This document shows positions 1 to 9,094 of a DNA stretch of 40,351 bases, piece after piece. Position numbers and translations under genes: made by a program. Position 1 is the first letter of the stretch, and every line of letters starts with the position of its first letter. The stretch spans positions 1-40,351 of the forward strand of contig JAEPMD010000013.1 of assembly GCA_017644105.1 (NCBI GenBank), in the 5' to 3' direction. The DNA comes from Rhizobiaceae bacterium. Its GTDB lineage: Bacteria; Pseudomonadota; Alphaproteobacteria; Rhizobiales; Rhizobiaceae. The notes under the pieces were generated by a model. That model saw only the letters and a program-made list of their open reading frames with translations, had not been told where the DNA came from and did no database searches.

Positions 1-80
1 TCTAGTGCAATGGCGGCACCCGCAACGATCACAGAAGGACCGTGATCTCCGCCCATCAAATCAATTGAGATTGTGGTCAA
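1..80 (-). CDS. plsX: Phosphate acyltransferase PlsX, N-terminal fragment (continues past left edge)
   Basis: Only the first 26 codons are in the window. Read on the minus strand from a TTG at 80 they give the PlsX amino terminus, with an ISIDLMGGDHGP motif at about residues 4-15. PlsX makes acyl-phosphate from acyl-ACP for phospholipid synthesis at the membrane. The TTG start is chosen because AAAGGA lies about 8 bases upstream and no in-frame ATG is available. The gene follows DUF177 on the same strand with a gap of about 98 bases, the usual alphaproteobacterial order. Identity is well supported despite the short length; the rest of the gene is not visible. Confidence 0.85.
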   Translation of the reverse strand, partial: MTTISIDLMGGDHGPSVIVAGAAIAL

Positions 81-178
81 CTCGCAATCCTTTGCATTTG
101 ACAATCCTTAAAAATTACGCCGAAAATAAACATTTTTGCTGCCTGTACAACTTTATTCTTGTCAAAATCGAACATTAT

Positions 179-757
179 TCAGCTCAATTCGTCTTTTATT
201 GAAGCAAGTGCTGCGAAAGGTGATGGTGCTTTATCATCCTCAATATCAGAGGCTTGGTATTTTTCGTCGATGATCGCTTCGGGATCTCTCGGATATGGAT
301 CGATCACCAGGGCTGCATATTCAGCAACGACTTCTGCAATATCTATCGTGTTAGCCGTAAAAGTGTCTGGAATATCTGGTCCATCAACATCAATGATGAT
401 TTCACCATCTTGAATATCATCGCGGCGTGCGAGCTTTGATGTTTCAGGAACGAAATGGGCCGTAAACTCGTCTTCTATCACAGTCGATATGGGTTGAAGT
501 GAGGCAACACAAATTTGCTTCAATTCACCTTTGAAATGCCCTGAAACACGCACACCATCGCGTTTCCATCGACTTAACCGAACATCAGCGATGAGTGTAT
601 CAACGCCAACGATATTCCACAGTTTTGCTAGGCCTTCGCATTCTTTCTCATTGGCCTCAATTTTAATGGTTACAGCATTTGATGCGACATGCCCGACTTT
701 GACCGGAAATGAAAATGGTACATTCTCATCAATCTCTTTTTTCCGTTCTGTCATCAT
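179..757 (-). CDS. DUF177 (YceD-family) protein
   Basis: 192 residues, normal for the alphaproteobacterial DUF177/YceD family. In other bacteria and in plastids this family is linked to 23S rRNA accumulation; here the role is inferred only. The sequence is acidic at its C-terminal half. The stretch around residues 78-100, with the cysteine of the family CVASLQP motif and the following acidic EDEF, is the recognisable part. There is no signal peptide or membrane segment, so it is cytoplasmic. It lies 14 bases after the chaperone gene and upstream of plsX, so the three are probably cotranscribed. Two adjacent ATG codons could serve as start; the first is used. Confidence 0.85.
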   Translation of the reverse strand: MMTERKKEIDENVPFSFPVKVGHVASNAVTIKIEANEKECEGLAKLWNIVGVDTLIADVRLSRWKRDGVRVSGHFKGELKQICVASLQPISTVIEDEFTAHFVPETSKLARRDDIQDGEIIIDVDGPDIPDTFTANTIDIAEVVAEYAALVIDPYPRDPEAIIDEKYQASDIEDDKAPSPFAALASIKDELS

Positions 758-771
758 ATTATTTTTGCTCT

Positions 772-1305
772 CTAGGCTCTTACGATCTTCAAATTGCCTT
801 GTGCCATTTGATCGACATCAAAATTCTTAAGTGCTGTATCTGTTGCAATTAAATAACGGCCTAATTCTGACATATCGGGTGCATCTTCAATATTTTCTGG
901 GAATAAGTTACGAACAAGTGCCGTTTTAAGCTCTTCGATATCATTCTTTTCAATGGCTTTGCCATATGAATCAGCACGTCCATAGAACATACCAGCAAGC
1001 TTTTTCATCCGTTTGGGCACACCCGCATCGCCAATCCCAAGCTCACGAATGGAATGATCAATATCTTCAAAAAAAGCATCAATGATGTCCTGGGCCAAAC
1101 CTTCAACCGCGTCACCTTTATTTTTTGTAGCGCGCAGATATAGCATCATGAAAATAGACAGCATCTCGAAGCGACCCAAAACAGTATCCGGTACATTCAT
1201 ATCGCGATAAAAAGGAAGTTGGCGTGCAGCATCCGTCAATTCTTCATATTGATGTTTGATAATGGCACTATTTGCTCTTTTTTTGCGAAACAGATTGAGG
1301 ATCAT
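772..1305 (-). CDS. Ubiquinol-cytochrome c chaperone family protein (CBP3-like)
   Basis: 177 residues, mostly helical, of the family that includes mitochondrial Cbp3/UQCC1, which assists assembly of cytochrome b in the bc1 complex. Recognisable parts are the N-terminal FRKK segment, an RFEMLSIFMMLYLRA-type helix near residues 45-60, the FFEDIDHSIRELGIGD region and the GRADSYGKAI region. No signal peptide. It is the first gene of a minus-strand run with DUF177 and plsX. It diverges from bamE across about 230 bases that should hold both promoters. Family assignment is confident; its client here is inferred from the family. Confidence 0.85.
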   Translation of the reverse strand: MILNLFRKKRANSAIIKHQYEELTDAARQLPFYRDMNVPDTVLGRFEMLSIFMMLYLRATKNKGDAVEGLAQDIIDAFFEDIDHSIRELGIGDAGVPKRMKKLAGMFYGRADSYGKAIEKNDIEELKTALVRNLFPENIEDAPDMSELGRYLIATDTALKNFDVDQMAQGNLKIVRA

Positions 1306-1343
1306 ATATATACCTTAAATACTCATAAGGGCTCTTTGATATT

Positions 1344-1360
1344 AACTATCTGACATAGTT
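1344..1360. repeat. Short inverted repeat in the chaperone/bamE divergent promoter region
   Basis: AACTAT and ATAGTT flank a 5-base spacer. It lies between two divergent genes and could be an operator half-site pair, but arms of six bases in AT-rich DNA are expected by chance fairly often. No other feature was seen in this 230-base gap. Confidence 0.2.
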
Positions 1361-1522
1361 TAGATAGCCGTTGAGCCTGCGTTAGGATACATAGTTATAA
1401 AATGTGGTAATTGCCATAAAATAATCACTAATTGCGCATACATGCTTAGAAATCTTGCATAACAAAGCAAGCTAGTTTACCAAAAGCTCCAGCTATTTCA
1501 TATGCGTGAGCGTTTTTGCCTG

Positions 1523-1529
1523 AAGGAGG
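1523..1529 (+). promoter_or_regulatory. Strong Shine-Dalgarno deciding the bamE start
   Basis: AAGGAGG lies 8 bases before the TTG at 1538. It lies inside the reading frame that could otherwise begin at the ATG at 1502, which has no ribosome binding site. This favours the downstream TTG. Confidence 0.7.
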
Positions 1530-1537
1530 CAGTGTTG

Positions 1538-2062
1538 TTGAAAAGAGTTATCGGACAAGCGGCTCAAAATCGCTATTCATTCCGCCCGCGTTCCATTATT
1601 GCCGGACTGACCCTTTTTGCAGCTGCAACTGCATTATCTGCTTGCAACACATCTCAAGTTTTAAATCAGGGATATATCGTTGACCAATCTGCTCTTGAAG
1701 CAACACCAGTTGGTTCAAGTCGGGAGCAGGTATTGTTGTCTTTAGGGACGCCCTCGACCACCCAAGTGGTCGATAATAATGAAGTTTTCTACTATATTTC
1801 GCAGCAGCGTAAACGCGGTTTGGCTTTCCAAAAAACCAAACTTGTGGGACAATCAGTGCTAGCGGTTTACCTCGACGAGGAAGCCACTGTTTCGCGTATT
1901 GCAAATTACACCCTCCAAGATGGTCGCGTGTTTGACATGATTTCACGCACGACCCCGACAAGTGGTAGAGAGCGTGGTTTCCTCGCCAGCGCGCTTGGTG
2001 GCTTTGCTGGTGCTGGAGGAGCTCCATCTTCTGCAAGACCAATAAATACTGGCGCTTTTTAA
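1538..2062 (+). CDS. bamE: Outer membrane protein assembly factor BamE (SmpA/OmlA family lipoprotein)
   Basis: BamE is a small lipoprotein of the BAM complex that inserts beta-barrel proteins into the outer membrane. From the TTG at 1538 the protein is 174 residues. It has a basic N-terminus, a hydrophobic helix, and a lipobox LSAC with the acylated cysteine near residue 36. The SmpA/OmlA core follows (SREQVLLSLGTPS, then EVFYYISQ and related beta strands, to about residue 120). The C-terminal tail is glycine/alanine rich and low in complexity. The start choice rests on the AAGGAGG at 1523-1529; an ATG at 1502 would add 12 residues. The gene stands alone and ends at a clear terminator. Confidence 0.9.
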   Translation: MKRVIGQAAQNRYSFRPRSIIAGLTLFAAATALSACNTSQVLNQGYIVDQSALEATPVGSSREQVLLSLGTPSTTQVVDNNEVFYYISQQRKRGLAFQKTKLVGQSVLAVYLDEEATVSRIANYTLQDGRVFDMISRTTPTSGRERGFLASALGGFAGAGGAPSSARPINTGAF

Positions 2063-2086
2063 TCCCTAAATTAGCCGACTTAAAAC

Positions 2087-2120
2087 AAAACCCCGCTGAT
2101 ATCGCTATCAACGGGGTTTT
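2087..2120. terminator. Bidirectional rho-independent terminator between bamE and hppA
   Basis: AAAACCCCG-C-TGATA pairs with TATCA-A-CGGGGTTTT around a TCGC loop: 14 pairs with one C/A mismatch. It is flanked by A and T runs on both sides, so it can serve the two convergent genes. Confidence 0.9.
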
Positions 2121-2142
2121 TCTTTTTGATTTAAACGTATGT

Positions 2143-4281
2143 CTAGTGTGCCAGCACAGCGAGCAACAACAAGGCCATAATATTTGTGATCTTAATGGCT
2201 GGGTTCACCGCAGGACCTGCCGTATCTTTATACGGATCACCTACAGTATCACCTGTGACAGATGCTTTATGCGCTTCGCCACCTTTTTCGTGTTTCACAC
2301 CATCTTTGTCGGTAAAGCCATCTTCAAATGACTTTTTCGCATTATCCCAAGCGCCACCGCCTGATGTCATGGAAATCGCAACAAACAAGCCGTTCACGAT
2401 CACACCCAGAAGCGATGCACCAAGCGCAGCAAAGGCAGATGCTTTTGATCCTGAGATGATCAAGACACCGAAATAAACAAATAATGGTGCAAGAACCGGA
2501 AGCAATGACGGAATGATCATTTCTTTGATCGCAGCACGCGTTAGCATGTCCACCGCACGACCATAATCCGGCTTTTCTGTGCCTTCCATAATACCTGGCT
2601 TTTCTTTGAACTGCGCGCGAACTTCTTCCACAACCGCGCCACCGGCGCGACCCACAGATGTCATGGCAATACCACCGAACAGGTATGGAATAAGACCACC
2701 AAAGATCAGACCCGCCACAACATATGGATTGGATAGATCAAATGAGATCTCACCTACATCTGCAAAGTATGGATATTGTTCCGCGTTGGATGCGAAATAC
2801 GCCAAATCGTTGGAGTAAGCCGCAAACAGAACAAGCGCGCCGAGACCCGCTGAACCAATCGCGTAACCCTTTGTCACAGCTTTTGTTGTATTACCAACCG
2901 CATCAAGCGCATCGGTTGCCTGACGAACTTCAGATGGTAGACCAGACATTTCAGCGATACCGCCTGCGTTATCAGTCACCGGACCAAATGCATCCAGCGC
3001 AACAATCATACCTGCGATACCAAGCATGGCAGTCACAGCGATACCTGTTCCGAACAAACCGCCGAATTGGTATGTTGCAATGATACCACCCACAATAACG
3101 ATGGCTGGCAATGCTGTTGATTCAAGAGACACAGCCAAACCTTGGATAACGTTTGTACCGTGACCTGTGACAGATGCTTGTGAGATCGAATTCACAGGAC
3201 GCTTATCCGTGCCTGTATAATATTCAGTGATCACCACAATGAGACCCGTTACCACAAGACCCAAAATACCGCAGATAAACAGGTTTGTGCCGGTGATTGA
3301 TTTACCAGCAACAACACCGATTTCGCCCCAACCAATTGTGAGTGACGTGGCTGCACCAAGTGTGATGATGGACAAGATGCCAGTTACGATAAGGCCTTTA
3401 TAAAGCGCACCCATGATCGAACCATTTTGGCCAAGCTTCACAAAGAATGTACCGACAATCGATGTGATGATTGAACCTGCACAGATCGCAAGTGGGTAGA
3501 GCATGACGCTATCCAAGATGCCAGAACCTGCAAAGAAGATTGCAGCTAGCACCATGGTCGCAACAACGGTCACCGCATAAGTTTCGAACAAGTCGGCAGC
3601 CATGCCAGCACAGTCACCAACATTATCGCCCACATTATCAGCAATCGTAGCTGGGTTACGTGGATCATCCTCAGGGATACCGGCTTCCACTTTACCAACC
3701 AAGTCACCACCAACGTCGGCACCTTTTGTGAAGATACCGCCGCCAAGACGGGCAAAAATTGAGATCAGTGATGCACCAAATCCAAGTGCTACCAAAGCAT
3801 CAATCACTTCGCGAGATGCTGTACCAAGCCCCATTGGACCAATGAGGATGTAGTAATAAACCGCAACGCCGAGTAGCGCCAAGCCAGCCACGAGCATGCC
3901 TGTGATCGCACCTGATTTAAACGCGATATCAAGACCGGCAGAAATGCTGTTGGCAGATGCCTGCGCTGTGCGAACATTAGCTCGAACAGAAACGTGCATG
4001 CCAATAAAGCCCGCAACACCTGACAAGATCGCACCGATTAAGAAGCCGATAGCAGCAGTTGCTGACAATAAGAGCCAAACCAACACAAAGACCACCGCTC
4101 CCACGATTGCAATTGTTGTATATTGACGATTGAGATATGCGGACGCGCCCTCGCGGATGTAACCCGCAATTTCTCGCATACGTTCATTGCCTTGATCAGC
4201 CGCAAGTACGGACTTTGTCGCCCATATCGCATATACGATCGACAATACGCCGCATAAGATAACTAGTAACAACATTCCCAT
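2143..4281 (-). CDS. hppA: Membrane-bound H+-translocating pyrophosphatase, K+-independent type
   Basis: Hydrolyses pyrophosphate and pumps protons across the inner membrane. From the ATG at 4281 it is 712 residues with many hydrophobic helices, typical of the family. The substrate motif [11 protein letters not shown] lies near residue 190 and the acidic [12 protein letters not shown] motif near residue 215. The subclass marker is GNTTK with Lys at about residue 467; K+-dependent enzymes have Ala there, so this should be the K+-independent class. A TTG at 4302 would add seven residues, but these overlap the GGAGGAGG ribosome binding site, so the ATG is preferred. It is a single gene ending at the shared terminator. 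Confidence 0.95.
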   Translation of the reverse strand: MGMLLLVILCGVLSIVYAIWATKSVLAADQGNERMREIAGYIREGASAYLNRQYTTIAIVGAVVFVLVWLLLSATAAIGFLIGAILSGVAGFIGMHVSVRANVRTAQASANSISAGLDIAFKSGAITGMLVAGLALLGVAVYYYILIGPMGLGTASREVIDALVALGFGASLISIFARLGGGIFTKGADVGGDLVGKVEAGIPEDDPRNPATIADNVGDNVGDCAGMAADLFETYAVTVVATMVLAAIFFAGSGILDSVMLYPLAICAGSIITSIVGTFFVKLGQNGSIMGALYKGLIVTGILSIITLGAATSLTIGWGEIGVVAGKSITGTNLFICGILGLVVTGLIVVITEYYTGTDKRPVNSISQASVTGHGTNVIQGLAVSLESTALPAIVIVGGIIATYQFGGLFGTGIAVTAMLGIAGMIVALDAFGPVTDNAGGIAEMSGLPSEVRQATDALDAVGNTTKAVTKGYAIGSAGLGALVLFAAYSNDLAYFASNAEQYPYFADVGEISFDLSNPYVVAGLIFGGLIPYLFGGIAMTSVGRAGGAVVEEVRAQFKEKPGIMEGTEKPDYGRAVDMLTRAAIKEMIIPSLLPVLAPLFVYFGVLIISGSKASAFAALGASLLGVIVNGLFVAISMTSGGGAWDNAKKSFEDGFTDKDGVKHEKGGEAHKASVTGDTVGDPYKDTAGPAVNPAIKITNIMALLLLAVLAH

Positions 4282-4489
4282 TTTTGGAAATTCCTCCTCC
4301 AATTTTAGGCTCTAAGTGAACCCTCCCTTTTCAAACAAATGGCGTTTGCCTCCTCCGCAAAGTGCCAGTGATGCGCGCAGTGAATGCCAGCACGGGGAAA
4401 AGGTCAAGGCGAATCATCAAAAATTGAGAAAGAATCACTAAATATGGGGATGATCCCACAACAATTAGTAGCTGCTCATTCTTATGCGC

Positions 4490-5725
4490 TTAAAATGCGT
4501 GCGCATCCATGCGACGCACTTTAGCTGAATGCACCAACAAGATAATGAGTGCAAGCCCGCAAACTGGCCACAAAATGGCTGTTAAAACCTGCCAACCCCA
4601 GAAGTTGAGAACCTGACCCGCAGCCAGTGATGAAAGCGCTACAAGTGAGAATAAGAACCCGTCGTGAAAGCCTTGTACCTTGTTTTTCTCAGAGGGGCGA
4701 TAGCTGACAGAGACCATGGATGTCGCACCAATAAAGCCGAAATTCCAGCCAATTCCTAAAAGCACAAGCGCTAGCCAGAAGTTCCAAAGTTCAATACCCA
4801 TAAAGCCGATAAACGCACAGATAATCATGATCATCAGACCTGTGGCGGTCACGCGGTCCGCGCCATAACGGGTGATCAATTTTCCGGTAAAAAAGCTCGG
4901 GCCATACATGGCTAAAACATGCCATTGAATACCAAGCGTAGACTGATCCGGACTAAAACCACAAATCATCATCGCAATGGGAGTTCCCGTCATCATGAAG
5001 GTCATCATGGCGAACGAGACGACACCACACATCATTGCGACCATAAATCGTGGCTGCGTGATGATCTCTTTGAGTGGTCTTTCATCATCGCCCTCGCCCT
5101 GCTTTTCCTGTTTCTTATCTTCATGCGGAATGCGCAAGAAGCTGAGGATGAAAATACCGATTAACAGCACCGGGATGATACCCATAAAGCTGCCCGCAAA
5201 TGGTATCGGATCAAAGAATGTATTCATATGAATAGCAACTTGCGGACCGATGACAGCTGCAAATATCCCGCCCATTGCCACCCATGAAATAGCTTGTGGC
5301 TTAAACGCTTTTGGCGCAACATCGGCGGCAGCAAACCGATATTGGTTTGAAAAGGCCATGCCATTTCCGATGAGTACCAAGCCTAACGCCAACATAACAA
5401 ATAGCCCATTTAGCAAGGCTAATGTGGCGAGTGCACAACCCAGCATCCCCAAGCAAGCGCCAGCGATAAAACCAGTTCTGCGCCCAACACGGCGCATCAA
5501 ATAAGCCGCTAAAAACGCACCCAAAGCCGTTCCAAGATTAAAGCCCATGACTGGCAGGGTCGCCCAGGATTTATCTTCAGCTAGAAGATAGTGACCTGCC
5601 AAACCACCTGTGGCCACGGCAACTGGTGCCATGGACCCGGTAAACGCCACCGTCGCGCCCAAGATCGCTGCGTTATATTTTGCAAGCGCAAGTTCATCTT
5701 GGGGCTGGGACGGGTTGGTGGACAT
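4490..5725 (-). CDS. Major facilitator superfamily transporter
   Basis: 411 residues with about 12 hydrophobic helices and a central charged loop near residues 200-222 (DEDKKQEKQGEGDDE type), the usual two-half MFS layout. The loop after the second helix carries RRVGRRTG, the MFS signature of basic residues. The sequence gives no reliable substrate; distant similarity to drug or small-molecule exporters is the most I would claim. It begins 23 bases after nusB on the same strand and may be cotranscribed with ribH-nusB, though that does not imply riboflavin transport. Confidence 0.8.
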   Translation of the reverse strand: MSTNPSQPQDELALAKYNAAILGATVAFTGSMAPVAVATGGLAGHYLLAEDKSWATLPVMGFNLGTALGAFLAAYLMRRVGRRTGFIAGACLGMLGCALATLALLNGLFVMLALGLVLIGNGMAFSNQYRFAAADVAPKAFKPQAISWVAMGGIFAAVIGPQVAIHMNTFFDPIPFAGSFMGIIPVLLIGIFILSFLRIPHEDKKQEKQGEGDDERPLKEIITQPRFMVAMMCGVVSFAMMTFMMTGTPIAMMICGFSPDQSTLGIQWHVLAMYGPSFFTGKLITRYGADRVTATGLMIMIICAFIGFMGIELWNFWLALVLLGIGWNFGFIGATSMVSVSYRPSEKNKVQGFHDGFLFSLVALSSLAAGQVLNFWGWQVLTAILWPVCGLALIILLVHSAKVRRMDAHAF

Positions 5726-5748
5726 TTAAATCTAGACTTTCGAACGCA

Positions 5749-6237
5749 TTAGCTGTTGCGATATTTCCGTGCCAAGCGATCCAAGACCGCATTGACCAAT
5801 TTGGGTTCATCATCTTCTTCGAAAAACGCCCGCGCGATATCCACATATTCATTGATGATCACCGCAGTTGGTACATCTTTACGGTCGTTTAGCTCAAATG
5901 CACCTGCGCGTAATATCGCACGAAGTGTTGAATCAATGCGTGAGAGCGGCCAGTCATCGGTCAGAACGCCGTGGATTTCAGGATCAAGCGCCAATTGCTG
6001 AGCAACAACGCCTTTGACAATCAGATTAAACCAATCTGCATCTGCGTCACGATATTGATCACCATCCATTTCGCTACCCAAGCGATTGCTTCTAAAGTCA
6101 GCAATAACTTCACTGACATGTTCGCCTGACATATCAAGCTGGTATAGCGCTTGGACTGCGGCTAAACGGGCGACACCACGTTTATTTGCTGGTTTGATCT
6201 CAGGGTTTTCGCCCGTATTTGAAGCATCATCGCTCAT
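5749..6237 (-). CDS. nusB: Transcription antitermination factor NusB
   Basis: NusB pairs with NusE (S10) on boxA RNA to stop premature termination in rRNA operons. 162 residues, all-helical. The N-terminal RRxARxxAVQALYQ-type signature is seen as [17 protein letters not shown] at about residues 18-34. The C-terminal [18 protein letters not shown] and [13 protein letters not shown] signatures are present. An N-terminal acidic/polar extension of about 18 residues is common in this class. It lies 30 bases after ribH, a conserved pairing. Confidence 0.95.
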   Translation of the reverse strand: MSDDASNTGENPEIKPANKRGVARLAAVQALYQLDMSGEHVSEVIADFRSNRLGSEMDGDQYRDADADWFNLIVKGVVAQQLALDPEIHGVLTDDWPLSRIDSTLRAILRAGAFELNDRKDVPTAVIINEYVDIARAFFEEDDEPKLVNAVLDRLARKYRNS

Positions 6238-6267
6238 ATATTATTCTCGTGTTTATTTTTAATAGCA

Positions 6268-6717
6268 CTAAGCTGAAAGCTGCGCTTTGATCTTGATCAT
6301 TTTCAATGCGGCGCGCGCAGCGAAGCCGCCTTTATCCAATTCAGATTTTTTAACCCGCGCCCAAGCCTGATCGGAATTTTCAACCGTCATAATCCCATTG
6401 CCCAGTGCAATAGATTCACTCACGGATAATTGGGTGAGCCCACGTGCTGATTCATTACACACAATATCGAAGTGATATGTTTCGCCGCGGATAACAATGC
6501 CAAGGGCAATAAAGCCATCATATTGCGTACCGCCCTCATCCATTCCATAAAGCGCCATTGCGATTGTGGCTGGTATTTCAAGAGCACCATCAACTGAGAT
6601 CACATCATATGTCGCGCCAGCATCTTTAAGCGCAGATACTGCGCCATCTAAAATTGCGTCTGACATATCATCATAAAATCTAGCTTCGACAATCAACAAA
6701 TGCGGTGCTTTTGACAT
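6268..6717 (-). CDS. ribH: 6,7-dimethyl-8-ribityllumazine synthase
   Basis: Condenses the pyrimidine from RibD with dihydroxybutanone phosphate to make lumazine, the penultimate step of riboflavin synthesis. 149 residues. Seen are the GALEIPATI substrate loop near residue 45, the phosphate-binding [14 protein letters not shown] near residues 93-106 with the catalytic His after Tyr, and NGIMTVEN near residue 128. Length suits the cytoplasmic icosahedral or pentameric family. It is separated from ribE by 100 bases holding a terminator-like hairpin, so it may be expressed apart from the upstream rib genes. Confidence 0.95.
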   Translation of the reverse strand: MSKAPHLLIVEARFYDDMSDAILDGAVSALKDAGATYDVISVDGALEIPATIAMALYGMDEGGTQYDGFIALGIVIRGETYHFDIVCNESARGLTQLSVSESIALGNGIMTVENSDQAWARVKKSELDKGGFAARAALKMIKIKAQLSA

Positions 6718-6756
6718 GGTATCACTCCAAATTCGGCTCAGATGAATTGTTAAAAA

Positions 6757-6786
6757 TTCAGAACCCGCTCAAATCATGGTTCTGAA
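6757..6786 (-). terminator. Terminator or attenuator between ribE and ribH
   Basis: On the minus strand TTCAGAACC pairs perfectly with GGTTCTGAA across a 12-base loop and is followed directly by TTTTTA. It begins 31 bases after the ribE stop. The stem is only about half G+C, so termination may be partial. Confidence 0.65.
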
Positions 6787-6817
6787 GAAGTCGCAAGTAA
6801 ATTCTGGAATTTGGTGC

Positions 6818-7441
6818 CTAAGCACCGTCTCTTTTCGTCATATGCTCAACAAGTCGGGCAACATGGCGAGCCATTTGATCAATTTCGATGTTAACCTCAT
6901 CGCCAACATCGCGCTGCCCCCAGGTTGTGACGTCTTGTGTATGGCGGATCAACAGCACATCAAAGACAGGCCCATCGACTTCATTGATCGTGAGCGATGT
7001 TCCATCCAATGTGACAGACCCTTTCGGCGCAATAAAGAGTGCAAGATCCTCTGGCGCTTTAAACTTGAAGCGAACCGCATCACCTTCCATAATTTTTTCA
7101 ACAATCTCAGCGCGTCCGTCCACATGGCCAGACACCATATGACCACCCAACTCGTCACCCATTTTAAGCGCGCGCTCGAGATTTATCTGATCACCAATTT
7201 TGATTGAACCAATGGTCGTCAAGCGTAAGGCTTCTTCCCAAGCTTCAACGACAAACCAACGGTCATTCGATCCTTCTTCAGGAAGCTCAGTTACGGTAAG
7301 ACACGTTCCAGCGCAGGCGATCGAAGCACCAATTTCGATTGTTTTGGGATCATAACTGGTTTTAATTTTGAGTTTAATGCCGGATTTTAGCTCATCCAAC
7401 TCAGAAATTTCGCCGATATCTGTGATTATGCCTGTGAACAC
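6818..7441 (-). CDS. ribE: Riboflavin synthase, alpha subunit
   Basis: Dismutates two lumazines to riboflavin. 207 residues with two tandem lumazine-binding barrels. The N-terminal MFTGIITDIGEI motif and ACAGTCLTV (about residues 44-52) mark the first half; GSVTLDGTSLTIN (about residues 140-152) marks the second. A GHMVSGHVDG motif joins them. The start is a GTG, with AGGA about 9 bases upstream. It lies 11 bases after ribD. The short charged tail ends the protein normally. Confidence 0.95.
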   Translation of the reverse strand: MFTGIITDIGEISELDELKSGIKLKIKTSYDPKTIEIGASIACAGTCLTVTELPEEGSNDRWFVVEAWEEALRLTTIGSIKIGDQINLERALKMGDELGGHMVSGHVDGRAEIVEKIMEGDAVRFKFKAPEDLALFIAPKGSVTLDGTSLTINEVDGPVFDVLLIRHTQDVTTWGQRDVGDEVNIEIDQMARHVARLVEHMTKRDGA

Positions 7442-7452
7442 GTGATGCGATC

Positions 7453-8622
7453 CTAATTTATTTTTTCATACTCATACATGAGATCAGCGCCTAATGTCAG
7501 CTTGTTTTTAAGTGCAAACCCGTGCGGCATATTATCCGGTGTCAGCGGCGCTTTGACTTTCATCGCATCTTCTTTCACATCCAAGTTCGTGTTTGACTGA
7601 AAGAGGATAATTCGATCCACAAAACCGGCTTTGATAAAACTAGTTGCGATTTTTGCACCGCCCTCAACCAGTAAAGTAGAGATATCGGAAGCGGCAAGAT
7701 GGCTTAAGAGCTCGCTAAGTTGCGCATCGTCATTGTCGGTAGAAACGTGTAAAAATTCGGCGCCGTGTTTTTTATAAACATCAACGCTGGAATGATCGAC
7801 TTTTGTTGCAATGACGAGCTTATGTTGATCTGCAGTTTGAACCAGATTGGAATTGACGGGTGTTTTTAAGCTGCGATCGAGAACAACTCGCACTGGCGAG
7901 CAATGTTCAAGACCGTTTAATCTGCATGTCAGCGTTGGGTTATCATTTTCAACTGTCCCCGCACCAACCAATATCGCGTCATTGATGGCGCGTAAGATTT
8001 GCACTTGTCCATTGGAAACAGCGCCAGTGATTTTCACCTGTTCACCGCTGTGAGCGCCTATATAACCATCCTTCGTCATCGCCATTTTTAACGTGACAAA
8101 GGGTCGAGCTTGGCGTTTGCGCTTTAAATATCCGGCTAAACCATATTCAGCCTCTCGCGCTAGCACTTTTTCGACAACTTCAATGCCTGCGGCGCGCAAT
8201 TTTGCAAAGCCTTGCCCAGCCACGCGTTCATCTGGATCATCGGCTGCAACGATGACGCGTTTCACGCCTGCCTTAATTAGCGCATCAGCGCATGGCGGGG
8301 TCTTGCCATAATGCGAGCATGGTTCGAGTGTGACATAAACGTCAGCACCTTTTGCCGTCGCACCCGCTTCCTCTAACGCCTGAACTTCCGCATGCGGCCG
8401 GCCGCCAAGCGCGGTTACACCTCGACCAATGATGACGGGTTGATCTTCAGTAAGTTTGATAACAAAAGCTGCAACGGACGGATTTTCCGCCGTTAAACCT
8501 TCATGACGACGCGCATAACGGATCGCAGCCTGCATGAATTTTCGATCGATATATTCTTGATCAGAATGGATTTTTTCATTCTGAGAATGAGCTTTGGGAT
8601 TATGTTTCCCGTTAGCTGTCAT
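7453..8622 (-). CDS. ribD: Bifunctional riboflavin biosynthesis protein RibD (deaminase/reductase)
   Basis: The N-terminal half deaminates the product of GTP cyclohydrolase II; the C-terminal half reduces the ribose side chain. From the ATG at 8622 it is 389 residues. The zinc deaminase motif is complete: HAEVQAL followed by [11 protein letters not shown], about residues 80-115. The NADPH-reductase half begins with [11 protein letters not shown] near residue 175 and includes LVEGG near residue 315. A GTG at 8649 is possible but would lengthen the overlap with nrdR; the ATG at 8622 overlaps the nrdR stop by 11 bases, suggesting translational coupling. An N-terminal charged extension of about 25 residues precedes the domain. 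Confidence 0.93.
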   Translation of the reverse strand: MTANGKHNPKAHSQNEKIHSDQEYIDRKFMQAAIRYARRHEGLTAENPSVAAFVIKLTEDQPVIIGRGVTALGGRPHAEVQALEEAGATAKGADVYVTLEPCSHYGKTPPCADALIKAGVKRVIVAADDPDERVAGQGFAKLRAAGIEVVEKVLAREAEYGLAGYLKRKRQARPFVTLKMAMTKDGYIGAHSGEQVKITGAVSNGQVQILRAINDAILVGAGTVENDNPTLTCRLNGLEHCSPVRVVLDRSLKTPVNSNLVQTADQHKLVIATKVDHSSVDVYKKHGAEFLHVSTDNDDAQLSELLSHLAASDISTLLVEGGAKIATSFIKAGFVDRIILFQSNTNLDVKEDAMKVKAPLTPDNMPHGFALKNKLTLGADLMYEYEKIN

Positions 8623-9091
8623 CGGCAGCATCGCGCGCAATTTGCGCACTTAATGTTTCGATGATTTTCTCAAAATCCTGCGCTGCGGTGAAGTCCTGAT
8701 AAACCGATGCATAACGCACAAAACCCACGTCATCGATGGCTTTAAGCGCTTCGAGCGCCAACAAACCAATTGCATCTGTTTCGATCTCGGTTTCGCCAGA
8801 ACTTTCAAGACGGCGAACAATGCCAGACACCGCACGCTCAATGCGGTCACGATCAACAGGTCGTTTTCTCAAGGCAATGTCGAAGGATTTTTGCAATTTT
8901 TCGCGGTCAAACGGGACTTTACGCCCCGTTTTCTTGAGCACTTGCAAGTCTCGCAACTGAACCCGTTCAAATGTTGTGAAACGGCCACCACAATCAGGGC
9001 AAACACGGCGGCGGCGGATGGTGTTGCCATCTTCAGCCGGGCGCGAATCTTTCACTTGGGTGTCGTGAGACGAGCAATAAGGACAGCGCAT
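8612..9091 (-). CDS. nrdR: Transcriptional repressor NrdR
   Basis: Zinc-ribbon and ATP-cone repressor of ribonucleotide reductase genes. 159 residues. The zinc ribbon [11 protein letters not shown]...[10 protein letters not shown] is at residues 1-40, with all four cysteines (CPYC and CPDC). The ATP-cone ([16 protein letters not shown] onward) fills about residues 50-140. Three bases separate it from glyA and it overlaps ribD, so it sits in the glyA-nrdR-rib transcript. This placement is common in alphaproteobacteria. No ribonucleotide reductase gene or obvious NrdR box pair was recognised in the window. Confidence 0.96.
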   Translation of the reverse strand: MRCPYCSSHDTQVKDSRPAEDGNTIRRRRVCPDCGGRFTTFERVQLRDLQVLKKTGRKVPFDREKLQKSFDIALRKRPVDRDRIERAVSGIVRRLESSGETEIETDAIGLLALEALKAIDDVGFVRYASVYQDFTAAQDFEKIIETLSAQIARDAADDS

Positions 9092-9094
9092 AAA

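Noticed and set aside
2724-3083. 119-codon plus-strand frame inside hppA
   Set aside because: Antisense to a strongly conserved gene, no ribosome binding site, no recognisable domain; a shadow of the real frame.
4282-4302. TTG start seven codons upstream for hppA
   Set aside because: The added codons consist of the GGAGGAGG ribosome binding site and its spacer, so the ATG at 4281 is the better start.
4443-4458. GGGATCATCCC-type hairpin after the MFS gene as terminator
   Set aside because: Only four or five pairs with a three-base loop and no T tract after it on the minus strand.
6718-6817. Possible FMN riboswitch before ribH
   Set aside because: The 100-base gap is too short for the aptamer and lacks its conserved segments; only a terminator-like hairpin is present.
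6776-7207. 143-codon plus-strand frame opposite ribE
   Set aside because: Antisense to riboflavin synthase and overlaps the terminator hairpin; no family features.
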